The position numbers were made by a program, and so were the translations under genes. From contig NZ_CP018870.1 of NCBI RefSeq assembly GCF_001941845.1, positions 5,990,001 through 6,054,000 of the forward strand: 64,000 nt of DNA, given 5' to 3'. Within the stretch, counting starts at the first letter, position 1, and every line of letters begins with the position of its first letter. Under the pieces are notes generated by a model that worked only from the letters and a program-made list of their open reading frames with translations, was not told where the DNA came from and searched no databases. The stretch is from Streptomyces sp. TN58 (lineage in GTDB: Bacteria; Actinomycetota; Actinomycetes; Streptomycetales; Streptomycetaceae). Below are positions 17,927-27,600 of this stretch, in pieces.

Positions 17927-17950
17927 GTTTGGTTGCGGGTTCAAGCAAAC
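17927..17950. promoter_or_regulatory. Inverted repeat upstream of the SDR gene
   Basis: GTTTGGTTG (17927-17935) and CAAGCAAAC (17942-17950) match at 8 of 9 positions around a 6-bp spacer, 18 bp before the SDR start codon. The size and symmetry suit a TetR- or MarR-like dimer. Confidence 0.45.
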
Positions 17951-18011
17951 AGCGCCCAACCCCCTCGCCGCTGGCAGGAATCCGACCCCGCGTTCCCCCG
18001 GCCCGCGAACG

Positions 18012-18052
18012 ACGGAGGCCCCACCGGGAGTGATCTCCCGGCGGGGCTCCGT
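18012..18052. terminator. Hairpin downstream of the FG-GAP protein gene
   Basis: ACGGAGGCCCCACCGGGAG and CTCCCGGCGGGGCTCCGT form a long stem with a TGAT loop (18031-18034) and one or two internal mismatches. It lies 17 bp past the stop of the leftward FG-GAP gene. Confidence 0.75.
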
Positions 18053-18068
18053 GTGACGCTGGACCGTG

Positions 18069-21000
18069 CTATCCGATGGTCAGGTACTTGTCCCAGGCGT
18101 CCTCGTCGACGCCGCTCGCGCCACCGACCGCCGTCCTCCCGCCCATGTAGAGCCACTGCTTGCCGCCGGCGTCGACGGCCCAGATGTCGGGGATGCCGTC
18201 ACCGTGGACGTCAGGGGTGCCGAGGATCTTCGGAACGGCGCTCCGGCCCCAGCCCGTGGTGGCGTAGCCGTAGTCCTGCCCGCCCAGGGCGCTCGCTCCG
18301 TCCTTCAGGGAGACGAGGTCGACGCCGCCGTTCGCGCCCGGCTTGCCCTTGCGCAGGACGAGGCCGCGGTTGGGGTTGGCGTTGTCGCGGAAGAGCAGGT
18401 CGGGGACCTTGTCGCCGGAGATGTCCCGGACACCGACGATGTCGCGTGAGTCCCAGACCGTGTTGGCCACCTGCTTGTAGGAGGCGAAGCTGGCTCCCGA
18501 GTATCCCGAGAACATCCACAGCACGTCGCCGGCGATGGCGAACAGGTCGGGTGTGCCGTCGCCGTCCACGTCTTCGCTGACGACGATCTGGCGGAAGGTC
18601 GCCGGGTCAGGCGCGTTGGCGGGCAGCAGGATCTCCATGCGCCGGCCGACGTCGAACTGGCCGGTACCGATGCCCGGGTAGAGGTACATCTTGCCGTCGG
18701 GCATCCGTGCGATGACGTCGGTCAGCCCGTCGCCGGGGAGCCAGTCGGTGGAGTGACCGATGAGTGCCGACTTGCCGGAGGTCGCGTCCTTCCAGTGGCC
18801 GCTGACGGGCGTTCCGTTGTCGAGGGTGGCGAGGACGCGGGCGTCGGTGTCGCCTTGGGAGTCACCGGCGTAGGTGAGCAGGTCTCCCTTCTCGTCGACG
18901 GCCAGGAGGTCGGGGTGGCCGTCGCCGGTGACGTCGCCGGGCTTGTCCAGCCCGGGCCTGGCCTTGACGAGGAACTCGTAGGCGGTGTGGCCGGACACGT
19001 TGCCGGACTTGCTTACCGTCCGGACGTAGAGGACGTTGGGACCGGTGGTGTCGACCTGCATCTTGATGGTCGCCTTGTCACTGGCATCCGGTGCGGCCTT
19101 CTTGTCGAAGAGCGGACGGTTCAGGCTCCACTGGTACTCCTGGACGTCACCGGCCTTGGCGCCGTTACCGGAGAGGTACAACGCCTGGTCCGGGGTGCCG
19201 GCATGGTTGAGGCTCCAGTTGGTGCCGTTACCGCTGGGCGGGAAGTCCGTCGAGTCGACAGCCGGGTTGGGCGGCACGCTGTGGCTGACGGTGAAGGTGC
19301 ACCAGCCCCCGCCACCCGAATCGGCCGGTCCGCTGCCGGGCGACCACCAGCCGTCCTTGTCCCTGGCGCGGGCAAGCCACCAGTACTGCTTGCCGTCCTC
19401 GAACTCGTCGAACGGCACTTCGGCGGTGACGAAGCCCTCGCTGTTGACACGCAGCCATTGGCTGTAGACCTTGGCGTTGTCGCCTCCCCACACCTCGATT
19501 CCGATTTCGTGCAGGTTCTGCTGGTCGGTCCTGTCGTCGCGGTCGGTGCCCTGGACCTGGAAGGTGACGTTCGTCTTGCCGATGGCGGTGCCGGCACCGC
19601 TGGTCAGGCATGGGCCGCCGGGGTAGGTCTTCATGTTCGCCGCGACAGGGATGTTCGGGGGAGTGTTGTAGACGATCTCGATGTAGGGAGCAGTCTCGCC
19701 GTTGGCGATGAACTTCTTCCAGTAGTACGAGTTCGACTCGTTCGGGGCGGCGAACCCCAGCGACATGGCTCCCCAGCCGTTGCTCGCTGCATGGCTCACG
19801 AGGCCCTTGACGTCGGGCGCGATCCAGTTGTCGGGGCACGAGCTGTTGTACCCGTACCCGGAGTTCTCGCTGGTGACCTTCCAGTTCCAGAAACCGGTCG
19901 TGTTGTTCCACGTACTCGACGAAGTGATGAAGGGGGTCGAGTAGATGTCCATCGGCTTCTGGTCACAGGACCACGAGTACGTCTGCAAGGCGCGCACGTT
20001 GGCCGCCAGGATGGCGGCGCCGTGCAGCTCGCTGCCGAATTCGAAGTTGAAGATGGAACGGGACGTGCCACCAGTGGTGGACTCGTACCCGACGCGTGCT
20101 TCGTTCGTGCCGCTCGCGTTGTAGTTCTGCCCGTTGTAGAAGCTCGAATTGCCTTCCGTCTTGTAGAGCAGCGTCCAGGAGTGCTTGTGCCTCTTGAACG
20201 AGGGGTCGATGAACACCGGGTAGACGGTCTGCGGGTCGGTCAGCAGCGAGCTGTCGGGCGTCAGGGAGAGCGTGCCCTCGGTGAGGTTCGCCTTGACCGG
20301 CCGCAGGCGGGCTCCTTCGGCGCCGGCCAGGCCGGGCAGCCCGAGCGTAGGGTGCTGCTTCGCCGCATCCGACGGCTTCCACGCCGCAACGGCATCGGTG
20401 GTGGCGACCTTGCCACTGGAGTCCCACGACATCGGGCTGGGGGAACCGGCGATCTCTTCACCCTTGGCGTCACGGGCACTGATCGCACCCGACTCGGCGT
20501 CCAGCTGGAACTTCATGTCGGGCGAGGTGAGGCGGTACTTCAACTCACCGAGCAGCGGGTCGGCCGCGGCCCGCTTGTCCTTGACGACCAGCAGGTGTGA
20601 GTATCCGCCGTCCTGAGCGGTCATCACCAGGTCGATGCCGGGACGGACGTTCTCATAGAGCGCCCGAGGACCGTCGATGACCGGCGCGGGCAGGGTGCCG
20701 GGCCAGCTCACGACCATGTCGTGACCGTCGGTTTTCAGGCGGACCAGTTCGGTCCACGCCTGCCCCGGTGCGTCCTGTCGCAGTGCCACTCGACTCACAC
20801 TGCGTGAGGCCCGGTCCCCGCCGGCCCCCTGCTGGCCGGTACCCCCGCTGAAGAACACACGGCCGTTGACGGCCTTGGCCGCGTAGCCGCCGTCGACTCT
20901 CGCCAAGTCGGTGTCGATGGGCTTCCACTTGCCGTCCACCTCGGCACGAAAGGCCGAACCGTGGACCTCCTTGCGGAACGAGCCGTCCGGACGGGCCCAG

Positions 21001-21287
21001 GTCGTGGTGTTCGCACTACGCGCGGCCGTGGCCTCCACCTCCTCACCGGACTCCGCGGCAAGGCGACGCGCCTGGTGCTCGGCGATCGGCGTGTCCTGAC
21101 CGGACCGGTCCCGAGCATCCCCGCCGATGACGTGCACCCCGACGGGCACCGCGATGGCGACGGCAAGAAGGGCGGCGATACCTCCCAAGGCCCGGCGACG
21201 CCGGTACCAACGAGGTGTTGCCACAGCAACGACTTCTCTTTCAGCCGCCTTCGGCGGGCTTTCGTCAACGGGCTCACTGACAGACAC
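18069..21287 (-). CDS. Large exported DNRLRE/FG-GAP-repeat protein
   Basis: A 1,072-residue protein. A basic start (PRWYRRRRALGG) and one hydrophobic segment (about 33-56) form an export signal or membrane anchor. The region after it contains VFFSGG and repeated beta-rich segments. Residues about 362-546 look like the DNRLRE domain (YPVFIDPSF, AILAANVRALQTYSW, IEIVYNTPP). The C-terminal 300 residues hold at least four FG-GAP/VCBS calcium-type repeats: GDVTGDGHPDLLAVD, EDVDGDGTPDLFAI, DISGDKVPDLLFRD and DVHGDGIPDIWAVD. The GTG start follows GGGGGGAGAAG; upstream ATGs have no good site. It is divergent from the RHS toxin, and such proteins commonly neighbour RHS genes in Streptomyces. A role as adhesin or toxin carrier is inference. 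Confidence 0.87.
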   Translation of the reverse strand: MSVSEPVDESPPKAAEREVVAVATPRWYRRRRALGGIAALLAVAIAVPVGVHVIGGDARDRSGQDTPIAEHQARRLAAESGEEVEATAARSANTTTWARPDGSFRKEVHGSAFRAEVDGKWKPIDTDLARVDGGYAAKAVNGRVFFSGGTGQQGAGGDRASRSVSRVALRQDAPGQAWTELVRLKTDGHDMVVSWPGTLPAPVIDGPRALYENVRPGIDLVMTAQDGGYSHLLVVKDKRAAADPLLGELKYRLTSPDMKFQLDAESGAISARDAKGEEIAGSPSPMSWDSSGKVATTDAVAAWKPSDAAKQHPTLGLPGLAGAEGARLRPVKANLTEGTLSLTPDSSLLTDPQTVYPVFIDPSFKRHKHSWTLLYKTEGNSSFYNGQNYNASGTNEARVGYESTTGGTSRSIFNFEFGSELHGAAILAANVRALQTYSWSCDQKPMDIYSTPFITSSSTWNNTTGFWNWKVTSENSGYGYNSSCPDNWIAPDVKGLVSHAASNGWGAMSLGFAAPNESNSYYWKKFIANGETAPYIEIVYNTPPNIPVAANMKTYPGGPCLTSGAGTAIGKTNVTFQVQGTDRDDRTDQQNLHEIGIEVWGGDNAKVYSQWLRVNSEGFVTAEVPFDEFEDGKQYWWLARARDKDGWWSPGSGPADSGGGGWCTFTVSHSVPPNPAVDSTDFPPSGNGTNWSLNHAGTPDQALYLSGNGAKAGDVQEYQWSLNRPLFDKKAAPDASDKATIKMQVDTTGPNVLYVRTVSKSGNVSGHTAYEFLVKARPGLDKPGDVTGDGHPDLLAVDEKGDLLTYAGDSQGDTDARVLATLDNGTPVSGHWKDATSGKSALIGHSTDWLPGDGLTDVIARMPDGKMYLYPGIGTGQFDVGRRMEILLPANAPDPATFRQIVVSEDVDGDGTPDLFAIAGDVLWMFSGYSGASFASYKQVANTVWDSRDIVGVRDISGDKVPDLLFRDNANPNRGLVLRKGKPGANGGVDLVSLKDGASALGGQDYGYATTGWGRSAVPKILGTPDVHGDGIPDIWAVDAGGKQWLYMGGRTAVGGASGVDEDAWDKYLTIG

Positions 21288-21651
21288 AGGCGTACTTCTC
21301 CCCCCTCGGGCAGCGCGGTTCCGCAGCCCTCGGTACTCACAAATGATTCCGGCCATCGGCCCGAAACGCGAAGGGCTCACTCCCCGTTCGCCGTCCGCGC
21401 ACAAGATGCGCGAGCCGAGCATGAACCATCACGCCGACAACCGCACCCGTGGTGCCGAGCGTCCGGCGTGCCGTTAACTGCCGATTCGCACCCAATAGCC
21501 CAGGGTGTGCAGTAGTTAAGGTGACAAAGCCCACACCGGATATCGGAACCGTGACTTTTCCATCCCCCTACCCGCACAATCAGCTGGCTATTTGTCAGTT
21601 TCCTGTCGTCCATGTGCCCATGCCGTGGCGGCAGCTCGTGGGGGGGTCCAC
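21288..21651. promoter_or_regulatory. Divergent promoter region between FG-GAP and RHS genes
   Basis: A 364-bp gap with locally lower GC than its surroundings (notably 21480-21600) and no credible reading frame. It must carry both promoters. An imperfect inverted pair, GTTAACTGC and GCAGTAGTTAA, lies around 21474-21520. No clear -35/-10 pair could be chosen. Confidence 0.4.
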
Positions 21652-24600
21652 ATGTCGCCGCTCTCGGCGAACAATTTCCGCCTGCCCGGAAACAGAAGGG
21701 CCCGCGCGAGACGCGCGCGCCTTGCCGGGCGCACCGGCATCACACTGTCCGTGGTCCTGGCCGCAACTCTTCTGCCCGCCCCTGCCTGGGCGGCACCACC
21801 GGGCGACCGCACCGGTGTCCAACTGCCTGGCCTCCAGCAGGACATCAAGGCCAAGATCGACCAGGTCGCGGCCGCGAAACTGCAGGGCTGGGACGGTGGC
21901 GCCGCGGCGCCACCCCCGGGGTACGAGCCCTCCAGGGTGACTCCCCCGGCGGCTGGTGCCGAACCCGTGGCGCTGAATCCGGAGAACGGGAATCAACTGG
22001 TCCAGGCGGGCGGTCTGCCTATCAGCATCGGCAAGGCCTCGCCGACCGAGAGCAATCCGACGCCGCCGGCCCCGGCCGGGACCTGGTTGGTAGCAGTCGA
22101 AGCACGGACCGTCACCGAGTCGGCCGGCATCGACGGCGCGATCATCAAGGTCACCCCCCCGGCCGGCAGCTCGACCCCGGTCGACGTGCAACTCGACTAC
22201 AAGAAGTTCGAGGACCTCTACGGCACCGAATGGGCCACCCGCCTGGAGCTCAAGCAGCTTCCCGAGTGCTTCCTGACCACGCCTGAGCTTCCCCAGTGCT
22301 CCGCCGCCGTGGACGTTCCGAGCACCAACGACCCCCACGCCGGGACCGTCCGGGCAACCGTCGACCCGGTCGCCGTGCCCGCCCAGGGCCTGCGCACCAT
22401 GACCGGTGGCGGCGGCGCGATGGTCCTGGCTGCTTCCGACGGAGGTTCGGGCGCGGGCGGCACCTACAAGGCCACCTCGCTGTCTCCTTCGGGCAGTTGG
22501 TCGGCGGGAGGAAGCGGCGGCGGGTTCTCCTGGACGTATCCGCTGACCGTGCCTCCGAACCCCGCCGGACCCGAGCCGAAGATTGCCTTCTCCTACTCCT
22601 CGCAGGCTGTGGACGGCAAGACGTCCGTGGCCAACGGGCAGGGTTCGTGGATCGGTGACGGCTGGAGCTATGAGCCCGGTTACATCGAACGCCGCTACCG
22701 GGCCTGCTCGGAGGACCGCGATGCGTCAGGGGGTGCGCCGAACAACGACAACAGCACGGACAAGAAGAAGGGTGACCTGTGCTGGGCCGGTGACAACCTC
22801 GTGATGTCGCTCGGCGGCACGACCACCGAGCTGGTCCGCGACGCCGCATCGGGGCAGCTGGTTCCGGCGGCTGATGACGGTTCGAAGATCGAGCGGATGT
22901 CGGGCAGCGCCAATGGCGCGAAGGACGGCGAGTACTGGGTCGTCACCACCCGCGACGGCACGCGGTACCACTTCGGACGCCACAACGTCGGCACCCACGG
23001 CGACGGAGCTTCGCCGCTGACCGTCACCGACTCGGTCTTCACCGTTCCTGTCTTCGGCAACCATCTCGGTGAACCCTGCCACCAGGCGGCGTACGCCAAC
23101 TCGTCCTGCCGCCAGGCCTGGCGCTGGAACCTCGACTACGTCGAGGACGTCCACGGCAACGCCATGGTCATCGACTGGCAGCCGGAGCAGAACCGCTACG
23201 CCAAAAACGCGAAGTTCAAGGAGAAGAACGCAGCCGAAGTCGGCTACACCCGAGGCGGCAACCCCACCCGGATCCTCTACGGGCTGCGCGCGGACAACCT
23301 CGCTGGAAATCCGGCAGGCCGCGTCGAGTTCACGCTCGCGGAGCGGTGCATCGAGGAGGGCGGCGTCAAGTGCGGCAATGATCAGTTCGATTCGAAGAAC
23401 TACGGTGACAAACAGCCGTGGTGGGACACCCCGTCCACCCTTCACTGCAAGATGGACGCAGAGAGCTGCTACGTCTCCGCGCCGACGTTCTGGTCGCGCA
23501 AGCGCCTGACCGGTGTCACCACCTACGGCCAGCGAACCGAAGGCTCCACGGCTCTCTCCAAGGTCGACCACTGGTCGCTGACCCAGTCGTTCCCGAAGCA
23601 GCGCACCGACACGCACCCCCCGCTGTGGCTCGAATCCATTACCCGTACCGGCTACGGCACCGCGAGGGACAGCAGTGACAACCTGATCGGGATCCCGTTG
23701 CCGCCGGTGTCCTTCCTGGCCAATGCCCAGGACATGCCGAACCGCGTCGCGAAGAGCGCCAGCGACGCGACCCCCGACTACGACCGCCTCCGCGTGGAGA
23801 CCATCCGCAACGAGACCGGGGGCGAGACGTACGTCGACTACTCGGCTCCCTGTGCGGTGGGTGCGTCCCACCCCAAGCCGGAGGCCAACACCACCCGCTG
23901 CTTCCCCGTCCACTGGTCCCCGGACGGCGACCTGGAGAAGCCGCCGCTGGAGTGGTTCAACAAGTACGTCGTCGAGAAGGTCGTCGAGAAGGACCGCGTC
24001 GCCCGCCAGCCTGACGTCACCACCAGTTACACGTACGAAGGTGACGCGGCCTGGGGCAAGGACACCGACGAGTTCACGAAGCCGGAACTGCGCACCTACA
24101 GCCAGTGGCGGGGATACGCATCGGTCGTGGTGACCAAGGGCGTCACCGCCAACGCGGGCAAGCCCGACGCCACGGAGCAGTCCCAGACGCGCACGCGCTA
24201 CTTCCGCGGCATGTCCGGAGACGGTGGTCGCGCAAAGGTCAGGGTCAAGGACTCCACCAACGCCGAGGACCTGGGAGAGGACCTTCTCCAACTGCAGGGA
24301 CAAGCAGCGGAAACGATCACCTACACGAAGGCGGGCGGCAGCGTCTCCTCGCGCGTGATCAACTGGCCCTGGAGCCAGCGGACAGCCACTCGTCCGCGAC
24401 GTGGCACCACGGACCTGGAGGCCTTCCGTACCGGCACGGCCCGTTCCGACGCGTTCCAGTCGATCGAGGGCGGGACCCGCATGGTCCGTACCCAGAACAC
24501 GTTCGACGAGGAGGCCTACGGTCTGCCCAAGACGGCGCAGGCTGAGGTGCTGACATCGAACGGCACGGGATGGACGTCCTCGGAGCAGAACTGCACCACC

Positions 24601-27600
24601 ACCACCTACGTGCACAATACGGCGAAGCACATCATCGGACTCGCCCAGAGGACACGCAGCACGGTCGGTGACTGCGGCAAGGCGGACACCGGGCAAGTCC
24701 TCACGGACACCCGCACCTCCTATGACGCCCTGAACGCATTCGGTACCGCCCCGGTGAAGGGGCTGCCGGTCCAGGTCGACACCCTCGACGGCGCCGGCAC
24801 CGGATGGATCACCACGGCCCGCACCGAGTACGACGCCCTGGGGCGCCCGACCAAGGTCTACGACGCGGCCGGCAATCCGACGTCCACGACCGTCAGCCCG
24901 CCCACGGGCCCGGTCTTCTCCACCATGATCACCAACGCCCTTGGCCACACCGTGACGGCGAAGTCCGATCCCGGCCGTGGCAGCGTGCTGGAATCCACCG
25001 ACGCCAACGGCCGCAAGGTAAGCACGGCCTACGACGCACTGGGCCGCACGACCGGAGTGTGGACTCCCTCCCGGAAGCCGGGCACGGACAAGGCAGCCTT
25101 CGTCTTCTCGTACGACATATCCGTTCACATGCCGCCGACCGTGATCAGTGGCGCCCTGCGGGACAACGGCACCTACGAGAACACGGTCACCGTCTACGAC
25201 GGGCTTCTGCGCCCGCGCCAGACCCAGAAGGAAGCGCTGGGCGGCGGCCGTCTGATCACCGACACGCTCCACAACGCGAGCGGTGCCGTGCGGCAGACCA
25301 ACAACGCCTACTACGCGGAAGGGGAACCGGACAAGAAGATCTTCGTCCCGGAGACCGTCTTCCACATCCCCAACGCCACCGCGACCGCCTACGACGGCCT
25401 CGGCCGCGCGGTGCGCTCCACCACTCTTCACGAGGGCACTCCGCACCACTCGGCCGTCATGACGTACGGCGGGAACTGGACCATTCAGCGCAGCGGGATG
25501 TCGGCCGACGGAACGACCCCGCTGCCGGGCAGCGAGGCGACCAGGACCTGGACCGACGCGCTGAACCGCACGACGCTGATCCAGAAGTTCGCGGCGGTCG
25601 ACCTGACCACTTCAACCGACACCAAGTACGCGTACGACGTGCGGGGCAAGCTGGCCAAGGTGACCGACGCGGTCGGCAACGACTGGACGTACTCCTACGA
25701 CGCCCGCGGTCGCCTGATCGGTGCGAGCGACCCCGACCTGGGAATCTCCTCCTTCGGCTACAACAACCTCGACCAGCAGGTCTGGGCCGAGAACGCGGCA
25801 GGGCAGAAGACCTTCACCAACTACGACAAGCTGAACCGCAAGACCGCCGAGGTGGAGGACGCCCCGAACGGCACTCCGGTCGCCACCTGGTCCTACGACA
25901 CGCTGCCGGGGGCCAAGGGCCAGCCGGTCGCGTCGACCCGGCGCACCGGTGACGTCACGGTGACCAGCAAGGTCACCGGCTACGACTCCGAGTACCGGCC
26001 GACCGGCACCACCCTCACCATCCCGGACGGCGCAGCCACCAAGGGCCTGGCCGGCACGTACGCCTACACCACCACCTACACCCCCACCGGCAAGGTCCAG
26101 TCCACCACGGTCCCGGCCACCCCGGGCGGCCTCGCCGCCGAGAAGCTCATCACCCGCTACAACGAGGAGGGTGCGCCGATCACGATGTCGGGTCTCTCCT
26201 GGTACACCGCGGAGACGGTCTTCAGCCCGTTCGGCGAGGTACTACGCACGGCATCCGGCAAGGCGCCGCATCGGGTGTGGACCACCAACCTCCACGATTC
26301 GGCCACCGGCCGTGTCACCGACACCATCGCGGACCGCGAGACGGCCGGACCCAACCGGATCAACGCCCGCTCCTACAAGTACGACGTTGCAGGCAAGATC
26401 ACGTCGGTGACGGACAGCCAGGCCGGTGGCCGCGTCGACCGCCAGTGCTACACGTACAACACGCTGGGGCAGCTCACCAAGGCGTGGACCGGCAAGACGG
26501 AGAACTGCGCCGGCCCCAGTCTGAATGACGTCACCCCCGGCCCCGACGGCGACGGCTACTGGCAGGAGTACGAGTTCGACGCCATCGGTAACCGGACCAA
26601 GCTCGTCAACCGCGACCTCACCAATGCGGCACTGGACGACACCACGACCTACTCGTACGGCGTCCAGGTGGCGGGCAACGGCACGCTGCCGCCGGTCAAG
26701 GCCCATCCGCACGCACTCACCGAGGTCAAGCAGACCACCAAGTCCCAGAACTCGACGGTCACGTCGCTCTCCATGTACGGATACGACAGCGCCGGCAACA
26801 CGACCCGGCGGACCATCGACGGCGACACCCAGGTCCTCAACTGGGACCGGCGCAACAAGCTCGCCTCCGCCACCAGCCCTGGCATCGGCGCGGTCAGCGT
26901 GACCAGTCTGGCCGGCAAGTGCCTCGACGTCGACGGCGGCAACTCCGCGGACGGCACGCCCGTCCAGGTGATGTCGTGCAACGAGTCCAAGGCGCAGAAG
27001 TGGACCCTCAGCGGCGACACCGTCAAGGCTCTGGGCAAGTGCCTCACCGCCAAGGACGGCAAGGCTCGCCTCTATACCTGCGACGGCGGCAAGGAACAGA
27101 AGTTCACCTCACGCCCCGACAAGACGCTTTACAACCAGGCCACTGAACAGTGCGTCACCGTCCCCAACGACAACGCCGCCGACGGCAACGACCTCCACAT
27201 CTACACGTGTGCGGCCGGGGCCGCCGCGCAGCAGTGGGTCTTCAGCGGCAGCAGCACCTCGTACATCTATGATGCCTCCGGCAACCGGATCATCCAGGAG
27301 ACCGGCAGCAGTCGCACGCTGTACCTCGGTGAGGCCGAGGTCACGGTCAACCTGGCCGGCCAGGCCGTCGATGCCGTCCGCTATTACACCGGCGTCGGAG
27401 CCCATACCACGGTCCGCCAGACCAAGGGCAAGACCACGGGCCACGCCCTGACCGTCCTGTTGAACGACCGCCAGGGGACCGCCACCACCATGGTGGAACA
27501 GGCCGCGGACCAGAAGGTCACCCACCGCAAGGCCGACCCCTACGGCAATCCCCGGGGCCCCCAGGTCGGAAACTGGGCGGGCCGGCGCGACTTCCTCGGG

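Noticed and set aside
18753..20600. Long frame antisense to the FG-GAP protein
   Set aside because: No ribosome site and no recognisable domain. FG-GAP and DNRLRE motifs are on the other strand.
22726..25449. 907-codon antisense frame inside the RHS gene
   Set aside because: Composition is typical of a shadow frame, and the RHS repeats on the plus strand are unmistakable.
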